From contig JAEZFJ010000208.1 in NCBI GenBank assembly GCA_023437755.1, positions 1 through 5,140 on the forward strand: a stretch of DNA of 5,140 nt, given 5' to 3'. Each line of letters opens with the position of its first letter. Positions within the stretch are counted from its first letter, which is position 1. This document shows, piece after piece, positions 1-5,140 of the stretch. The notes beneath the pieces were generated by a model. The model was given only the letters and a program-made list of their open reading frames with translations, had not been told where the DNA came from and did no database searches. The stretch comes from Pseudomonadota bacterium (lineage in GTDB: Bacteria > Pseudomonadota > Alphaproteobacteria > Rhizobiales > Devosiaceae). A program made the position numbers and the translations under genes.

Positions 1-1
1 C

Positions 2-157
2 GTCTATACGAGCCTGGCTGTGATCGACATCGAGAATGGCCGCTTCGTGCTGCGCGAGAAGCTGGCGGGCACGAGCGTGGATGAACTTCAGGCCCTCACC
101 GGAGCCGAACTCGTCCTGCCCGACCACGTCGGCGACCTGGTCGCTCCGGAGGTTTGA
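2..157 (+). CDS. pcaJ: 3-oxoadipate (3-oxoacid) CoA-transferase subunit B, C-terminal fragment
   Basis: This is the last 51 codons of a gene that begins before the window. In the beta-ketoadipate pathway the PcaI/PcaJ enzyme moves CoA from succinyl-CoA to 3-oxoadipate in the cytoplasm. The visible tail reads VYTSLAVIDIENGRFVLRE, followed by a stretch like LAGTSVDELQALTGAELVLP. This is the typical end of family I CoA-transferase B subunits, where a 'V(F/I)DI..G.FVLRE' strand precedes a '(T/S).(D/E)EL...T' helix and a final 'LV.P' segment. The stop is TGA at 155-157. The thiolase start follows two bases later, and pcaIJ-pcaF order is common, which favours PcaJ over the related acetoacetate (ScoB/AtoA) subunits. 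The fragment alone cannot exclude those. Sure of the family, less sure of the exact substrate. Confidence 0.82.
   Translation, partial: VYTSLAVIDIENGRFVLREKLAGTSVDELQALTGAELVLPDHVGDLVAPEV
148..152 (+). promoter_or_regulatory. Ribosome binding site of the thiolase start
   Basis: A GGAGG sits inside the last codons of the CoA-transferase, seven bases before the ATG at 160. It decides between that ATG and the in-frame TTG at 154, which is too close to be served by this site. It also shows that translation initiation of the broken thiolase is still intact. Confidence 0.7.
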
Positions 158-159
158 CC

Positions 160-641
160 ATGACCGAAGCCTTCATCTGCGACTATATCCGCACGCCCAT
201 CAGCCGCTTTGCCGGGGCGCTGTCATCGGTGCGGCCGGACGGTCTCGGCGCGACCGTTCTCACCGCCCTGGTCGCCAGAAACCGCCAGGTCGACTGGGAC
301 GCTGTGGACGATGTCATCTTCGGCAATGCCAATCAGGCCGGCGAGGACAATCGCAACATCGCCCGCATGAGCCTGCTGCTGGCGGGAATACCCGCCAGCG
401 TGCCGACGCCGGCCGCCCCGTCAGCTCAGGGTTAGCGGCCATGCAGTCGACTTCCGGCGGCCTTGGCGTCTACAGCTTTGCAGGCGGAGCGGCGTCCCAA
501 GAAGCCCTGGCAATGGACTCTGCTGCGCCGCGACGCGCCTTGGCAAGGTCGATGCGGCGCCTCGGTCTTGCGATGCAGCCAGGCAGAGTGCGGTGGAGCA
601 GCGACATGGCGCCTGCCGTCGAGGCGCTCCGGTCGTCCTAA
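160..641 (+). pseudogene. pcaF: 3-oxoadipyl-CoA thiolase, frameshifted and truncated remnant
   Basis: The intact enzyme, about 400 residues, cleaves 3-oxoadipyl-CoA to succinyl-CoA and acetyl-CoA. Codons 1-82 are well conserved, with MTEAFICDYIRTPISRF, then VDDVIFGNANQAGEDNRNIA, then RMSLLLAGIPASVP. The next element should be the active-site segment (G.TVNRLCGSG). Instead the frame runs into a TAG at 433-435. In another frame, from about 423, SSGLAAMQST and then AGG (480-488) resemble the residues just after the catalytic Cys and the AGGVESM motif. By my count of a typical PcaF, about 7 bases are lost before SSG and about 12 before AGG. The nucleophilic Cys codon is in the lost part. Beyond about 500 the likeness is weak, and the open frame ends at 641. 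Roughly two thirds of the gene, including the C-terminal catalytic His and Cys motifs, is missing. It is surely non-functional as a thiolase. The first half is certain; the identity of 500-641 is tentative. Confidence 0.8.
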
Positions 642-1456
642 TCCAGGGCGATGACGCGTGTTTGATTGAGAACGGACGCGTTGTCGAAGCGTACGGCAGG
701 ATCGCCATTGGTGATCAGCACATCGACTTCGCACAGCTGGGTCACCACATGCGGGGCACGACGCTCGAACTTCTCGTCATGCGCAACAAGGATAACCTGT
801 CTTGCCTGCGGCAGGATTGAACGGACCAGGTCGACCTCCATAGGGTCGAATTCCTGCACGGTACCATCACGATCAATGGCGCTGGCGCCGATCACCGCCA
901 CGTCGAACTTAAAGCGCTGGCGGCTGTCATCGGCCAGCGTGAGCACCGAGGAGTCCTTGTTGCGGACATAGCCGCCATAAACATAGACGGTGGCATCAGT
1001 CTTGAGGGCGCAGGAATGGGCCACTTCGAGATTGGGCGTGGCGATCAGTATACCCGGATGGCGGGCCAGGACTTCGTGCAGGCTGTCGAAGGTCGTACCC
1101 AGCCCGACGAAGATGGTCGCGCCCGGAACCAGGAACTCCTCCAACGCCAGCACCAGTCGGCGCTTCACCGATACCTGGATGCTGTGGCGTTCATTATGCG
1201 TGTGGTGAGCAACGCCCGGCGAGGCGAAGGCGCCGCCAAAGCCCTTCTGCAGCAGCCCCTGCAATTCAAGCGTGCGCAGGTCGCGTCGGATAGTCTGATA
1301 GGTGACGTCGAAGCGGGCGGCCAGGTCGGCAACGGACGCGGCGCCAGTGGCGCGCACGGCCTGCAGGATGGCCTGCCGCCGCTCTGCTGCGCGACCGGTC
1401 TCTGGCCGGATCGCCTGTGGCACTGCACCCAGCCTGGGCGGGAACTCGCCGCTCAT
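638..1456 (-). CDS. DeoR/GlpR-family transcriptional regulator
   Basis: A 272-residue DNA-binding protein, probably a repressor of the adjacent transporter genes. An N-terminal winged helix-turn-helix occupies about residues 26-77, with ASVADLAARFDVTYQTIRRD as the helix-turn-helix and L..GGA as the wing. The DeoR effector domain follows (about 96-260), with GLGTT at 118-122, TPN at 140-142, YGGYVR at 160-165, VIGASAID at 188-195 and a late VAHDEKFERR. In this family that domain is an isomerase-like fold that usually binds a phosphorylated metabolite. Compared with the usual pattern, the first Asp of 'D.GTT' is Gly and 'ADxSKF' is 'AHDEKF', so the ligand may be unusual. The start ATG overlaps the stop of the phosphatase gene (ATGA), suggesting translational coupling, although it gives about 20 residues more before the helix-turn-helix than is typical. 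A GTG at codon 12 is a possible alternative. No strong Shine-Dalgarno is visible. It is the last gene of the leftward unit and ends against the thiolase remnant. Confidence 0.9.
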   Translation of the reverse strand: MSGEFPPRLGAVPQAIRPETGRAAERRQAILQAVRATGAASVADLAARFDVTYQTIRRDLRTLELQGLLQKGFGGAFASPGVAHHTHNERHSIQVSVKRRLVLALEEFLVPGATIFVGLGTTFDSLHEVLARHPGILIATPNLEVAHSCALKTDATVYVYGGYVRNKDSSVLTLADDSRQRFKFDVAVIGASAIDRDGTVQEFDPMEVDLVRSILPQARQVILVAHDEKFERRAPHVVTQLCEVDVLITNGDPAVRFDNASVLNQTRVIALD

Positions 1457-2469
1457 TTCAGCCGCACACCCAGATAGCTGCGATCATCGGTCAGTTGGGT
1501 GGCGGTGCTCCCCTTGGTGCTCATGTAGCGGCCGATCTTGTGAAAGTCCTCGGCTTCGACCTCCTGGAACGCAGCCTCCCAGGATGCCACGCCGAATTCC
1601 GTCCCGGGTTTGAAATAGCCATCCGAGAATAGCTCGATTGTCTCGATATCAGCCAGCGGATAGCTGCGGGTTTCCACGTAACGGCTGGGGATGGCAAAGC
1701 CATCGATGCCACCATAGCCAAGCACCGGTTCGGTGACATTCTGGAACTTGCCCTGACCGTGCGAAATTCCATGCTGGATCAGCAGCAGCAATTCGCTCTC
1801 GGGCACACCAGGCAGGTGCGACTTGCTCGCGGCCAGCGCCCTGGCCTCGATGACAGCCATGACGTCTTCGGATGCCGTGACGCTGCCCTGTGGCTGATTT
1901 CGGGTGCCCTGCCAAGTCATGGATGCCGCGTGGCGGTCGCATTCGTCGGTCGACAGGCCCAGAGCTTCGAAATAATGCCAAGTCTCGCGGCGCAAAATGG
2001 CGGTGACGTCATCAAGTGGCTTGAGCACCTGCAGGGTATCGCTGCCATTGATCCGGATGCCACTATCCCCCACGGCCACGACTTCAAGGCGGTCCCCGAT
2101 CAGCATGGCGGCCATCACGGTGCAGCCGCCGCGCAGTTTCCAGTCGACTTCAACAGCCGCCAGAGCGCCATGGGCGACATAGCCGGCGTGGATGGCCCTG
2201 CCGAGGTAATCGACGAAATGCTCGCCACCCTGGAACTGCAGGTGCGGCTGATCAGCCTGGCCTTGGGCCAGCAGGAAGATCTCGATAGCCCGCTTTACTG
2301 TGCGCGAGGCGAACTGCCCCGACAACATGCCACCATAGCGGGTCCCGTTGCGATCGGTTACGCCGTCGATAACGGCGTAACCGAGGTTTGGCATGACCAC
2401 GAGGCTATCTTCGTTGGTCTCCGGATGGCCGAACTTCTTGCCCAGCGAAAATGCTTCAAGCTGCCTCAT
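1453..2469 (-). CDS. PP2C-like (PPM) metal-dependent phosphatase family protein
   Basis: A 338-residue cytoplasmic protein with no signal peptide or membrane segment. PP2C landmarks appear in order: NEDS (19-22), VIDG (33-36), GGCTVMAAMLIGDRLEVVAV leading into GDSG (134-137), FSDGYF (281-286) and TDDRSYLGVRL (327-337). D21, D35, D283 and D328 match the aspartates that hold the two metal ions in PP2C phosphatases. Departures are clear. The arginine expected five residues before D21, which binds phosphate in typical PP2Cs, is a proline (P16). DGxGG is DGVTD. About 130 residues separate GDSG from SDG, making the protein some 80-90 residues longer than a usual bacterial stand-alone domain. The fold is confident; the substrate is unknown and could be a phosphoprotein or a small phosphate ester. 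AGGAC (2473-2477) lies just upstream of the ATG. It follows the binding-protein gene by 38 bases and overlaps the regulator by four, so the three genes look co-transcribed. Confidence 0.82.
   Translation of the reverse strand: MRQLEAFSLGKKFGHPETNEDSLVVMPNLGYAVIDGVTDRNGTRYGGMLSGQFASRTVKRAIEIFLLAQGQADQPHLQFQGGEHFVDYLGRAIHAGYVAHGALAAVEVDWKLRGGCTVMAAMLIGDRLEVVAVGDSGIRINGSDTLQVLKPLDDVTAILRRETWHYFEALGLSTDECDRHAASMTWQGTRNQPQGSVTASEDVMAVIEARALAASKSHLPGVPESELLLLIQHGISHGQGKFQNVTEPVLGYGGIDGFAIPSRYVETRSYPLADIETIELFSDGYFKPGTEFGVASWEAAFQEVEAEDFHKIGRYMSTKGSTATQLTDDRSYLGVRLK
2354..2384. repeat. Perfect 13-bp inverted repeat with 5-base loop inside the phosphatase gene
   Basis: The arms are tcggttacgccgt (2354-2366) and acggcgtaaccga (2372-2384), around the loop cgata. 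The pairing is perfect over 13 bp. It lies about 85-115 bases into the phosphatase coding region and encodes residues 29-38, across the catalytic Asp-Gly. No T-run follows on either strand, so it is not a plain intrinsic terminator. It would fold into a very stable hairpin in the mRNA. It could also be a DNA site for a dimeric protein, or a coincidence of codon choice. Confidence 0.75.
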
Positions 2470-2507
2470 TTAGTCCTGCTTTGGTCGTGTGTCGTGATGC
2501 TGCCGGC
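2470..2507 (-). other. Short intergenic spacer between binding-protein and phosphatase genes
   Basis: The spacer is 38 bases long. Apart from the AGGAC ribosome binding site for the phosphatase, I see no hairpin, T-run or promoter-like pair in it. This supports read-through from the binding-protein gene. Confidence 0.5.
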
Positions 2508-3500
2508 TTATTCGCCGATAGCAGTCCGCCATTCAGCCAGCACGGCCTCGGCGCCGCCGAAATCGCCGAGCGGCTTGACGTTGACCAGAGTCAGATCAGC
2601 CAGATTTGGGGTGCCGGCCGGACCGGCGACGTCCAGGCGCACAGAGCGGCGGCCGATATCCATAGCCAGCTTCTCCTGGGTCGACTTGGACATGGCCCAA
2701 TCGATGAATGCTTTGCCGCCATCGGGGTTGGGGCCGCCCTTTACCAGGGCCACGCCATCAGGGGTTGCCGCCGTGCCGTCCGACAGGTGCACGATGGAGA
2801 TCGGTGCTCCCCCCTGGACATATTCGAGGGCGTTGTCTTCGAGAGTCAGGCCCATCGAGGTCTCGCCGTCGGCGACGAAGCGCGGCACCGCCCCAGACGA
2901 GTCGGCGAACACGAAGTTCTTCGCGATTTCCGCATACTTGGCCCAGCCTTCGTCACCGAAGACGGTGAGCACGGTCTGCAACTGCTGCATCGCCGACCCT
3001 GAGCCATCGGCGCGGGCGCTGGCAATCTGGCCGGCCCATTTGGGATCGGCGAGATCTGCCCAGGTCTTGGGTGCGCTATCGAGCGGCTGCAGGTCAGTGT
3101 TGACGGCCAGCACATAGACGACGGCCGTGTAGGGGGTCCAGGACGGGTCCTTGATGAACTGCGGATCGATCTGGTCGAATTCGGCTGGGGTATAGGGCTC
3201 GAGCAGATCCTTAAGCTCGGTGAGCTGGCTGCCGGAGATGGACCAGATGACATCGGCGGCGGGCGCACCGGCCTCGGCCTGCACACGCTTGGCGATGTCG
3301 CCCGAACCGAGCTTCACCACCTCAGCCTTCAGGCCGGTTTCCTGTTCGAAGATCGGGAGCAGAGTATCGACGATGGACGACTTATGGGCGGTGTAGATGA
3401 CCACCGGACCCTCCTGAGCGAAGGCCAGCGAGGTCATGCTGGTCGACGCGATCAAGGCGGCGGCGGACAGTGCTAAAAATGTACGTTTGCGAATAGTCAT
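2508..3500 (-). CDS. ABC transporter periplasmic solute-binding protein (FbpA/AfuA/PhnS-like superfamily)
   Basis: A 330-residue extracytoplasmic binding protein that would deliver a solute to the ABC permease encoded on the other side of the divergent promoter. A Sec signal peptide is clear: MTIRKR, a hydrophobic stretch, then AFA at 26-28 with cleavage before Q29. The mature protein begins with the family's VVIYTAHKSSIVDTLLPIFE, followed by a 'TGLKAEVVKLGSGDIAKRV' strand-helix and PAADVIWS. Later come the hinge-like YVLAVNTDL and TWADLADPKWAGQI, and the C-terminal NPDGGKAFIDWAMSKSTQEK. The paired tyrosines that bind Fe3+ in FbpA/FutA are not evident; the corresponding stretch reads APISIVHLSDGTAATPDGVA. 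This resembles the organic-anion members (AfuA, PhnS) more than ferric-ion binders. The exact ligand cannot be read from sequence. The start is well supported by GGGAGGAA (3505-3512) five bases upstream. It is the first gene of the leftward unit, so probably the most abundant product. Confidence 0.9.
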   Translation of the reverse strand: MTIRKRTFLALSAAALIASTSMTSLAFAQEGPVVIYTAHKSSIVDTLLPIFEQETGLKAEVVKLGSGDIAKRVQAEAGAPAADVIWSISGSQLTELKDLLEPYTPAEFDQIDPQFIKDPSWTPYTAVVYVLAVNTDLQPLDSAPKTWADLADPKWAGQIASARADGSGSAMQQLQTVLTVFGDEGWAKYAEIAKNFVFADSSGAVPRFVADGETSMGLTLEDNALEYVQGGAPISIVHLSDGTAATPDGVALVKGGPNPDGGKAFIDWAMSKSTQEKLAMDIGRRSVRLDVAGPAGTPNLADLTLVNVKPLGDFGGAEAVLAEWRTAIGE

Positions 3501-3504
3501 GTGG

Positions 3505-3512
3505 TTCCTCCC
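3505..3512 (-). promoter_or_regulatory. Strong ribosome binding site of the binding-protein gene
   Basis: On the minus strand GGGAGGAA lies a few bases before the ATG at 3500. It is the strongest Shine-Dalgarno match in the window, fitting a periplasmic binding protein made in excess of the membrane components. Confidence 0.75.
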
Positions 3513-3514
3513 TT

Positions 3515-3546
3515 TCGAATTCGATCAATCGTAGATCGATTTGATC
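3515..3546. promoter_or_regulatory. Overlapping palindromes, candidate DeoR-family operator
   Basis: A perfect 10-bp palindrome, tcgaattcga (3515-3524), is followed at once by an imperfect inverted repeat: gatcaatcg (3523-3531) and cgatttgatc (3537-3546), with one bulged base. The TTTCG at 3513-3517 has an inverted partner, cgaaa, at 3575-3579; TTCG/TTTCG half-sites are common in DeoR/GlpR-family operators. The block lies 15-46 bases before the binding-protein start, where a bound repressor would block leftward transcription. Assignment to the regulator encoded here is inference from proximity and motif style. Confidence 0.42.
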
Positions 3547-3613
3547 CTGGACCACGCCAAAAATTGTTGCAATACGAAACTTAGTCGGTCTCATATGCGA
3601 CCACAGCGCTCGC

Positions 3614-3620
3614 AGGGGGA
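3614..3620 (+). promoter_or_regulatory. Ribosome binding site of the ATPase gene
   Basis: AGGGGGA lies nine bases before the ATG at 3630 and supports that start; the protein then begins directly with the family's first strand (MSYLKVSNATKQF). Confidence 0.55.
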
Positions 3621-3629
3621 AACGACGCA

Positions 3630-4694
3630 ATGAGCTACCTGAAGGTCAGCAACGCCACCAAGCAGTTCGGGCAGAGCTTCATGGCGCTCAATGGCGTCTC
3701 GGTTGTGGTGGAACGCGGCGAGTTCTTCACGCTGCTCGGGCCGAGCGGTTGCGGCAAGACCACGCTGCTGCGCTCGATTGCCGGCTTCAACGACCTGACC
3801 TCGGGCGAAATCACGCTCAACGGCGCCAATCTCCGCGTGGTGCCGCCGCACCAGCGCGATATCGGCATGGTCTTCCAGGACTATGCGGTGTTTCCCCATC
3901 TGAGCGTCTTCGACAACGTCGCCTTCGGCCTCAAACCACGCAAGGTGGCATCCGCCGACATCAAGACCCGTGTGACGCACGCGCTAGAGGCCGTCCGGCT
4001 GGGCGCCATGGCCGACCGCCTGCCCGCAGCAATGTCCGGTGGGCAGCAGCAGCGCATCGGCCTCGCCCGCGCCATGGTGATCAACCCGCAACTGTTGCTG
4101 ATGGATGAGCCGCTGTCCAACCTCGACGCCAAGTTGCGCATCGAACTGCGAGAGGAAATTCGCGACATCCAGAAGCAGGTTGATATCGCCACGATCTACG
4201 TGACGCACGACCAGGAAGAGGCGCTGGCCATTTCCGACCGCATCTGCGTGATGAATGCGGGCAAGATCGAACAGGTTGGTACGCCGCAGGAAATCTACGG
4301 CAATCCGCAGACCCGCTTCGTGGCTGAGTTCGTCGGCACGCTCAACCTGTTCCAGTCCGGGGCGGCGCTCGACGCCATGCTGGGCCAACTCGGCCTCTCG
4401 GCGCCGGCCGCTGACGCTTGGGCCGTGCGTCCTGAACATCTGGGACTCGCCGAAGTGGGCCTTCCCCCGCCGGCGGGTGCGGCCGTGCTGGAAGGTACCG
4501 TGACCAAGTTCACCTATCTGGGCCGCGAGGCCCATGTAGGGGTCGAGACGGTTGCGGGCAACCTGGTGGTGCAATTGGCCAATCCGGGCATGGCGGCAAG
4601 CCGTACCGCCGGCGAAGCGGTGTCGATCATCATTCCCAAGGCCGCGCCGATGGCTTTCGATGCCAGTGGCAAACGGCTCGGGCTGGGGGGATGA
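3630..4694 (+). CDS. ABC transporter ATP-binding protein (FbpC/PotA/AfuC-like importer)
   Basis: A 354-residue cytoplasmic ATPase that powers uptake through the permease encoded just downstream. All nucleotide-binding motifs are intact: Walker A GPSGCGKTT (37-45), Q-loop VFQDYAVFPHLSV (Q83), signature MSGGQQQR (135-142, with Met replacing the usual Leu), Walker B LLLMDEP (155-161), D-loop SNLDAKLR and the switch histidine H193 in YVTHDQEEA. From about 235, after the 'PQEIYGNPQTRFVAEFVG' junction, comes a C-terminal TOBE-type domain of some 110 residues (WAVRPEHL, then VTKFTYLGREAHVGVE). That places it in the CUT1/Fe3+/spermidine importer class and gives the normal length. No paired-iron regulatory signature can be recognised in the tail. 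It stops within the ATGA at 4691-4694 that overlaps a possible permease start, so the two are surely one operon. The binding protein encoded leftward is the likely partner. Confidence 0.95.
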   Translation: MSYLKVSNATKQFGQSFMALNGVSVVVERGEFFTLLGPSGCGKTTLLRSIAGFNDLTSGEITLNGANLRVVPPHQRDIGMVFQDYAVFPHLSVFDNVAFGLKPRKVASADIKTRVTHALEAVRLGAMADRLPAAMSGGQQQRIGLARAMVINPQLLLMDEPLSNLDAKLRIELREEIRDIQKQVDIATIYVTHDQEEALAISDRICVMNAGKIEQVGTPQEIYGNPQTRFVAEFVGTLNLFQSGAALDAMLGQLGLSAPAADAWAVRPEHLGLAEVGLPPPAGAAVLEGTVTKFTYLGREAHVGVETVAGNLVVQLANPGMAASRTAGEAVSIIIPKAAPMAFDASGKRLGLGG

Positions 4695-5140
4695 CGGCCA
4701 TGCCACGCTTCAATTTCTGGACCGTGGTGATGATCCTCACCTGGGTGTTGCTGTTCGTACTGCTGTTCATTCCGGTCGGCTCGGTCCTGGTCTCGAGCCT
4801 TTATGACCAAAGCGGCAATCTCACCTTTGGCAATTACCTGACATTCCTCAGTGAGCCGCGGTTCCACCGGGCTTTCGTCAACACGCTGGTGGTGGGTTTT
4901 GGTGGCCTGCTTGGCGCACTGCTGCTTGGCTCGATCATGGCGTTCTGCGTGTCGCGCTTCGTCATTCGCGGCGGCAAGTTCGTGTCACTGCTGGCCATCC
5001 TGGCGCTGGTTTCGCCGCCCTTTATTGGCGCCTATTCCTGGATCGTGCTGTTTGGCGCTGGCGGAGTCGTGCGCGGTGTGTTGCGCGACTGGGGCATCAA
5101 CATGCCACCGATCTACGGCGTGGGCGGCATCCTCATCGTC
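4691..5140 (+). CDS. ABC transporter permease, N-terminal part
   Basis: An inner-membrane permease fragment of 150 codons that continues beyond the window without a stop. Hydrophobic segments suggest a first transmembrane helix at about residues 9-35 (FWTVVMILTWVLLFVLLF), a second at about 62-88 (FVNTLVVGFGGLLGALLLGS), a third at about 98-123 (VSLLAILALVSPPFIGAYSW) and the start of a fourth. The phrase 'LVSPPFIGAYSWIVLFGAGG' is typical of FbpB/PotB-like permeases, in which a Pro-rich turn opens the binding-protein-dependent transport domain. In FbpB/AfuB-type systems this gene often encodes a fused two-domain permease of over 500 residues. The cytoplasmic EAA loop lies outside the window, so this cannot be checked. 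The start is ambiguous: ATG 4691 overlaps the ATPase stop, while ATG 4700 in the same frame is better spaced (nine bases) from GGGGGG at 4685-4690. Confidence 0.88.
   Translation, partial: MTAMPRFNFWTVVMILTWVLLFVLLFIPVGSVLVSSLYDQSGNLTFGNYLTFLSEPRFHRAFVNTLVVGFGGLLGALLLGSIMAFCVSRFVIRGGKFVSLLAILALVSPPFIGAYSWIVLFGAGGVVRGVLRDWGINMPPIYGVGGILIV

Larger units (their letters stand above)
3501..3629. promoter_or_regulatory. Divergent promoter region between binding-protein and ATPase genes
   Basis: These 129 bases separate two genes facing away from each other and must hold promoters for both. They are AT-richer than the surroundings. A self-complementary TTGCAA (3567-3572) could serve as a -35 element in either direction. 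Rightward, the only nearby -10 candidate is the tcatatg around 3591-3597. Leftward, TACGAT (minus strand, 3533-3528) resembles a -10, but its spacing to TTGCAA is too long. No full consensus pair is present, so exact promoter positions are uncertain. Confidence 0.55.

Noticed and set aside
154..159. TTG at 154 as the thiolase start.
   Set aside because: It would overlap the CoA-transferase stop and lies one base after the GGAGG; the ATG at 160 has correct spacing and gives the standard MTEAFICDYIRTP N-terminus.
609..627. A 6-bp stem (gcgcct / aggcgc) with a 7-base loop just past the regulator stop, considered as a terminator.
   Set aside because: It is short and has no T-run on either strand; stems like this are frequent in DNA of this GC content.
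436..637. Possible insertion sequence or attachment site at the junction between the pca remnant and the transport unit.
   Set aside because: No terminal inverted repeats, transposase motifs, tRNA gene or clear direct repeats could be seen; thiolase decay explains the stretch better.
421..734. Minus-strand open frames over the thiolase remnant and the 3' end of the regulator.
   Set aside because: Arg/Ser/Pro-rich low-information translations without motifs, overlapping the regulator gene; no start signal.
1759..3117. A 452-codon open frame on the plus strand, antisense to the phosphatase and the binding protein.
   Set aside because: It crosses the gene boundary between two well-supported genes, shows no recognisable domain, and is expected as a shadow of GC-rich codon use on the opposite strand.
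3984..4706. A 240-codon minus-strand open frame opposite the ATPase gene.
   Set aside because: The plus strand encodes a complete ABC ATPase with every motif; the antisense frame has no family signature and no ribosome binding site of note.

Overview
The window is GC-rich, and its gene families and codon use suggest an alphaproteobacterium, probably Hyphomicrobiales. A Devosia- or Rhizobium-like source is a guess from style, not a placement. It has two unrelated parts.

Left part (about 1-640): the tail of a beta-ketoadipate (aromatic catabolism) operon reading rightward. It holds the last 51 codons of a 3-oxoacid/3-oxoadipate CoA-transferase B subunit (PcaJ-like). Two bases later comes a well-formed start of 3-oxoadipyl-CoA thiolase (PcaF). 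The thiolase is broken: after about 82 well-conserved codons it loses frame and stops. A degraded thiolase-like stretch continues to about 640, and the remaining two thirds of the gene is absent.

Right part (638-5140): a solute-uptake locus built around a divergent promoter region (3501-3629). Leftward runs a three-gene unit: a periplasmic solute-binding protein with a signal peptide, a PP2C-like metal-dependent phosphatase, and a DeoR/GlpR-type repressor. The last two are coupled by an ATGA overlap. Rightward run the ABC transporter ATPase and the start of its permease, which runs off the window. The transporter belongs to the Fe3+/spermidine/phosphonate/sugar-phosphate superfamily (FbpABC, PotABCD, AfuABC, PhnSTU).

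The binding protein does not show the paired tyrosines expected of a ferric-ion binder, and DeoR-family regulators usually sense phosphorylated metabolites. My working inference is therefore uptake of an organic phosphate, phosphonate or similar anion rather than iron. The DeoR protein would repress from palindromic sites in the divergent region. The phosphatase is the odd member: it keeps the metal-binding aspartates of PP2C, but the usual phosphate-binding arginine is missing, the DGxGG motif is altered, and a long insert is present. A perfect 13-bp inverted repeat also lies inside its 5' coding region, exactly over the catalytic Asp-Gly codons. No RNA genes, CRISPR arrays or insertion sequences are visible.
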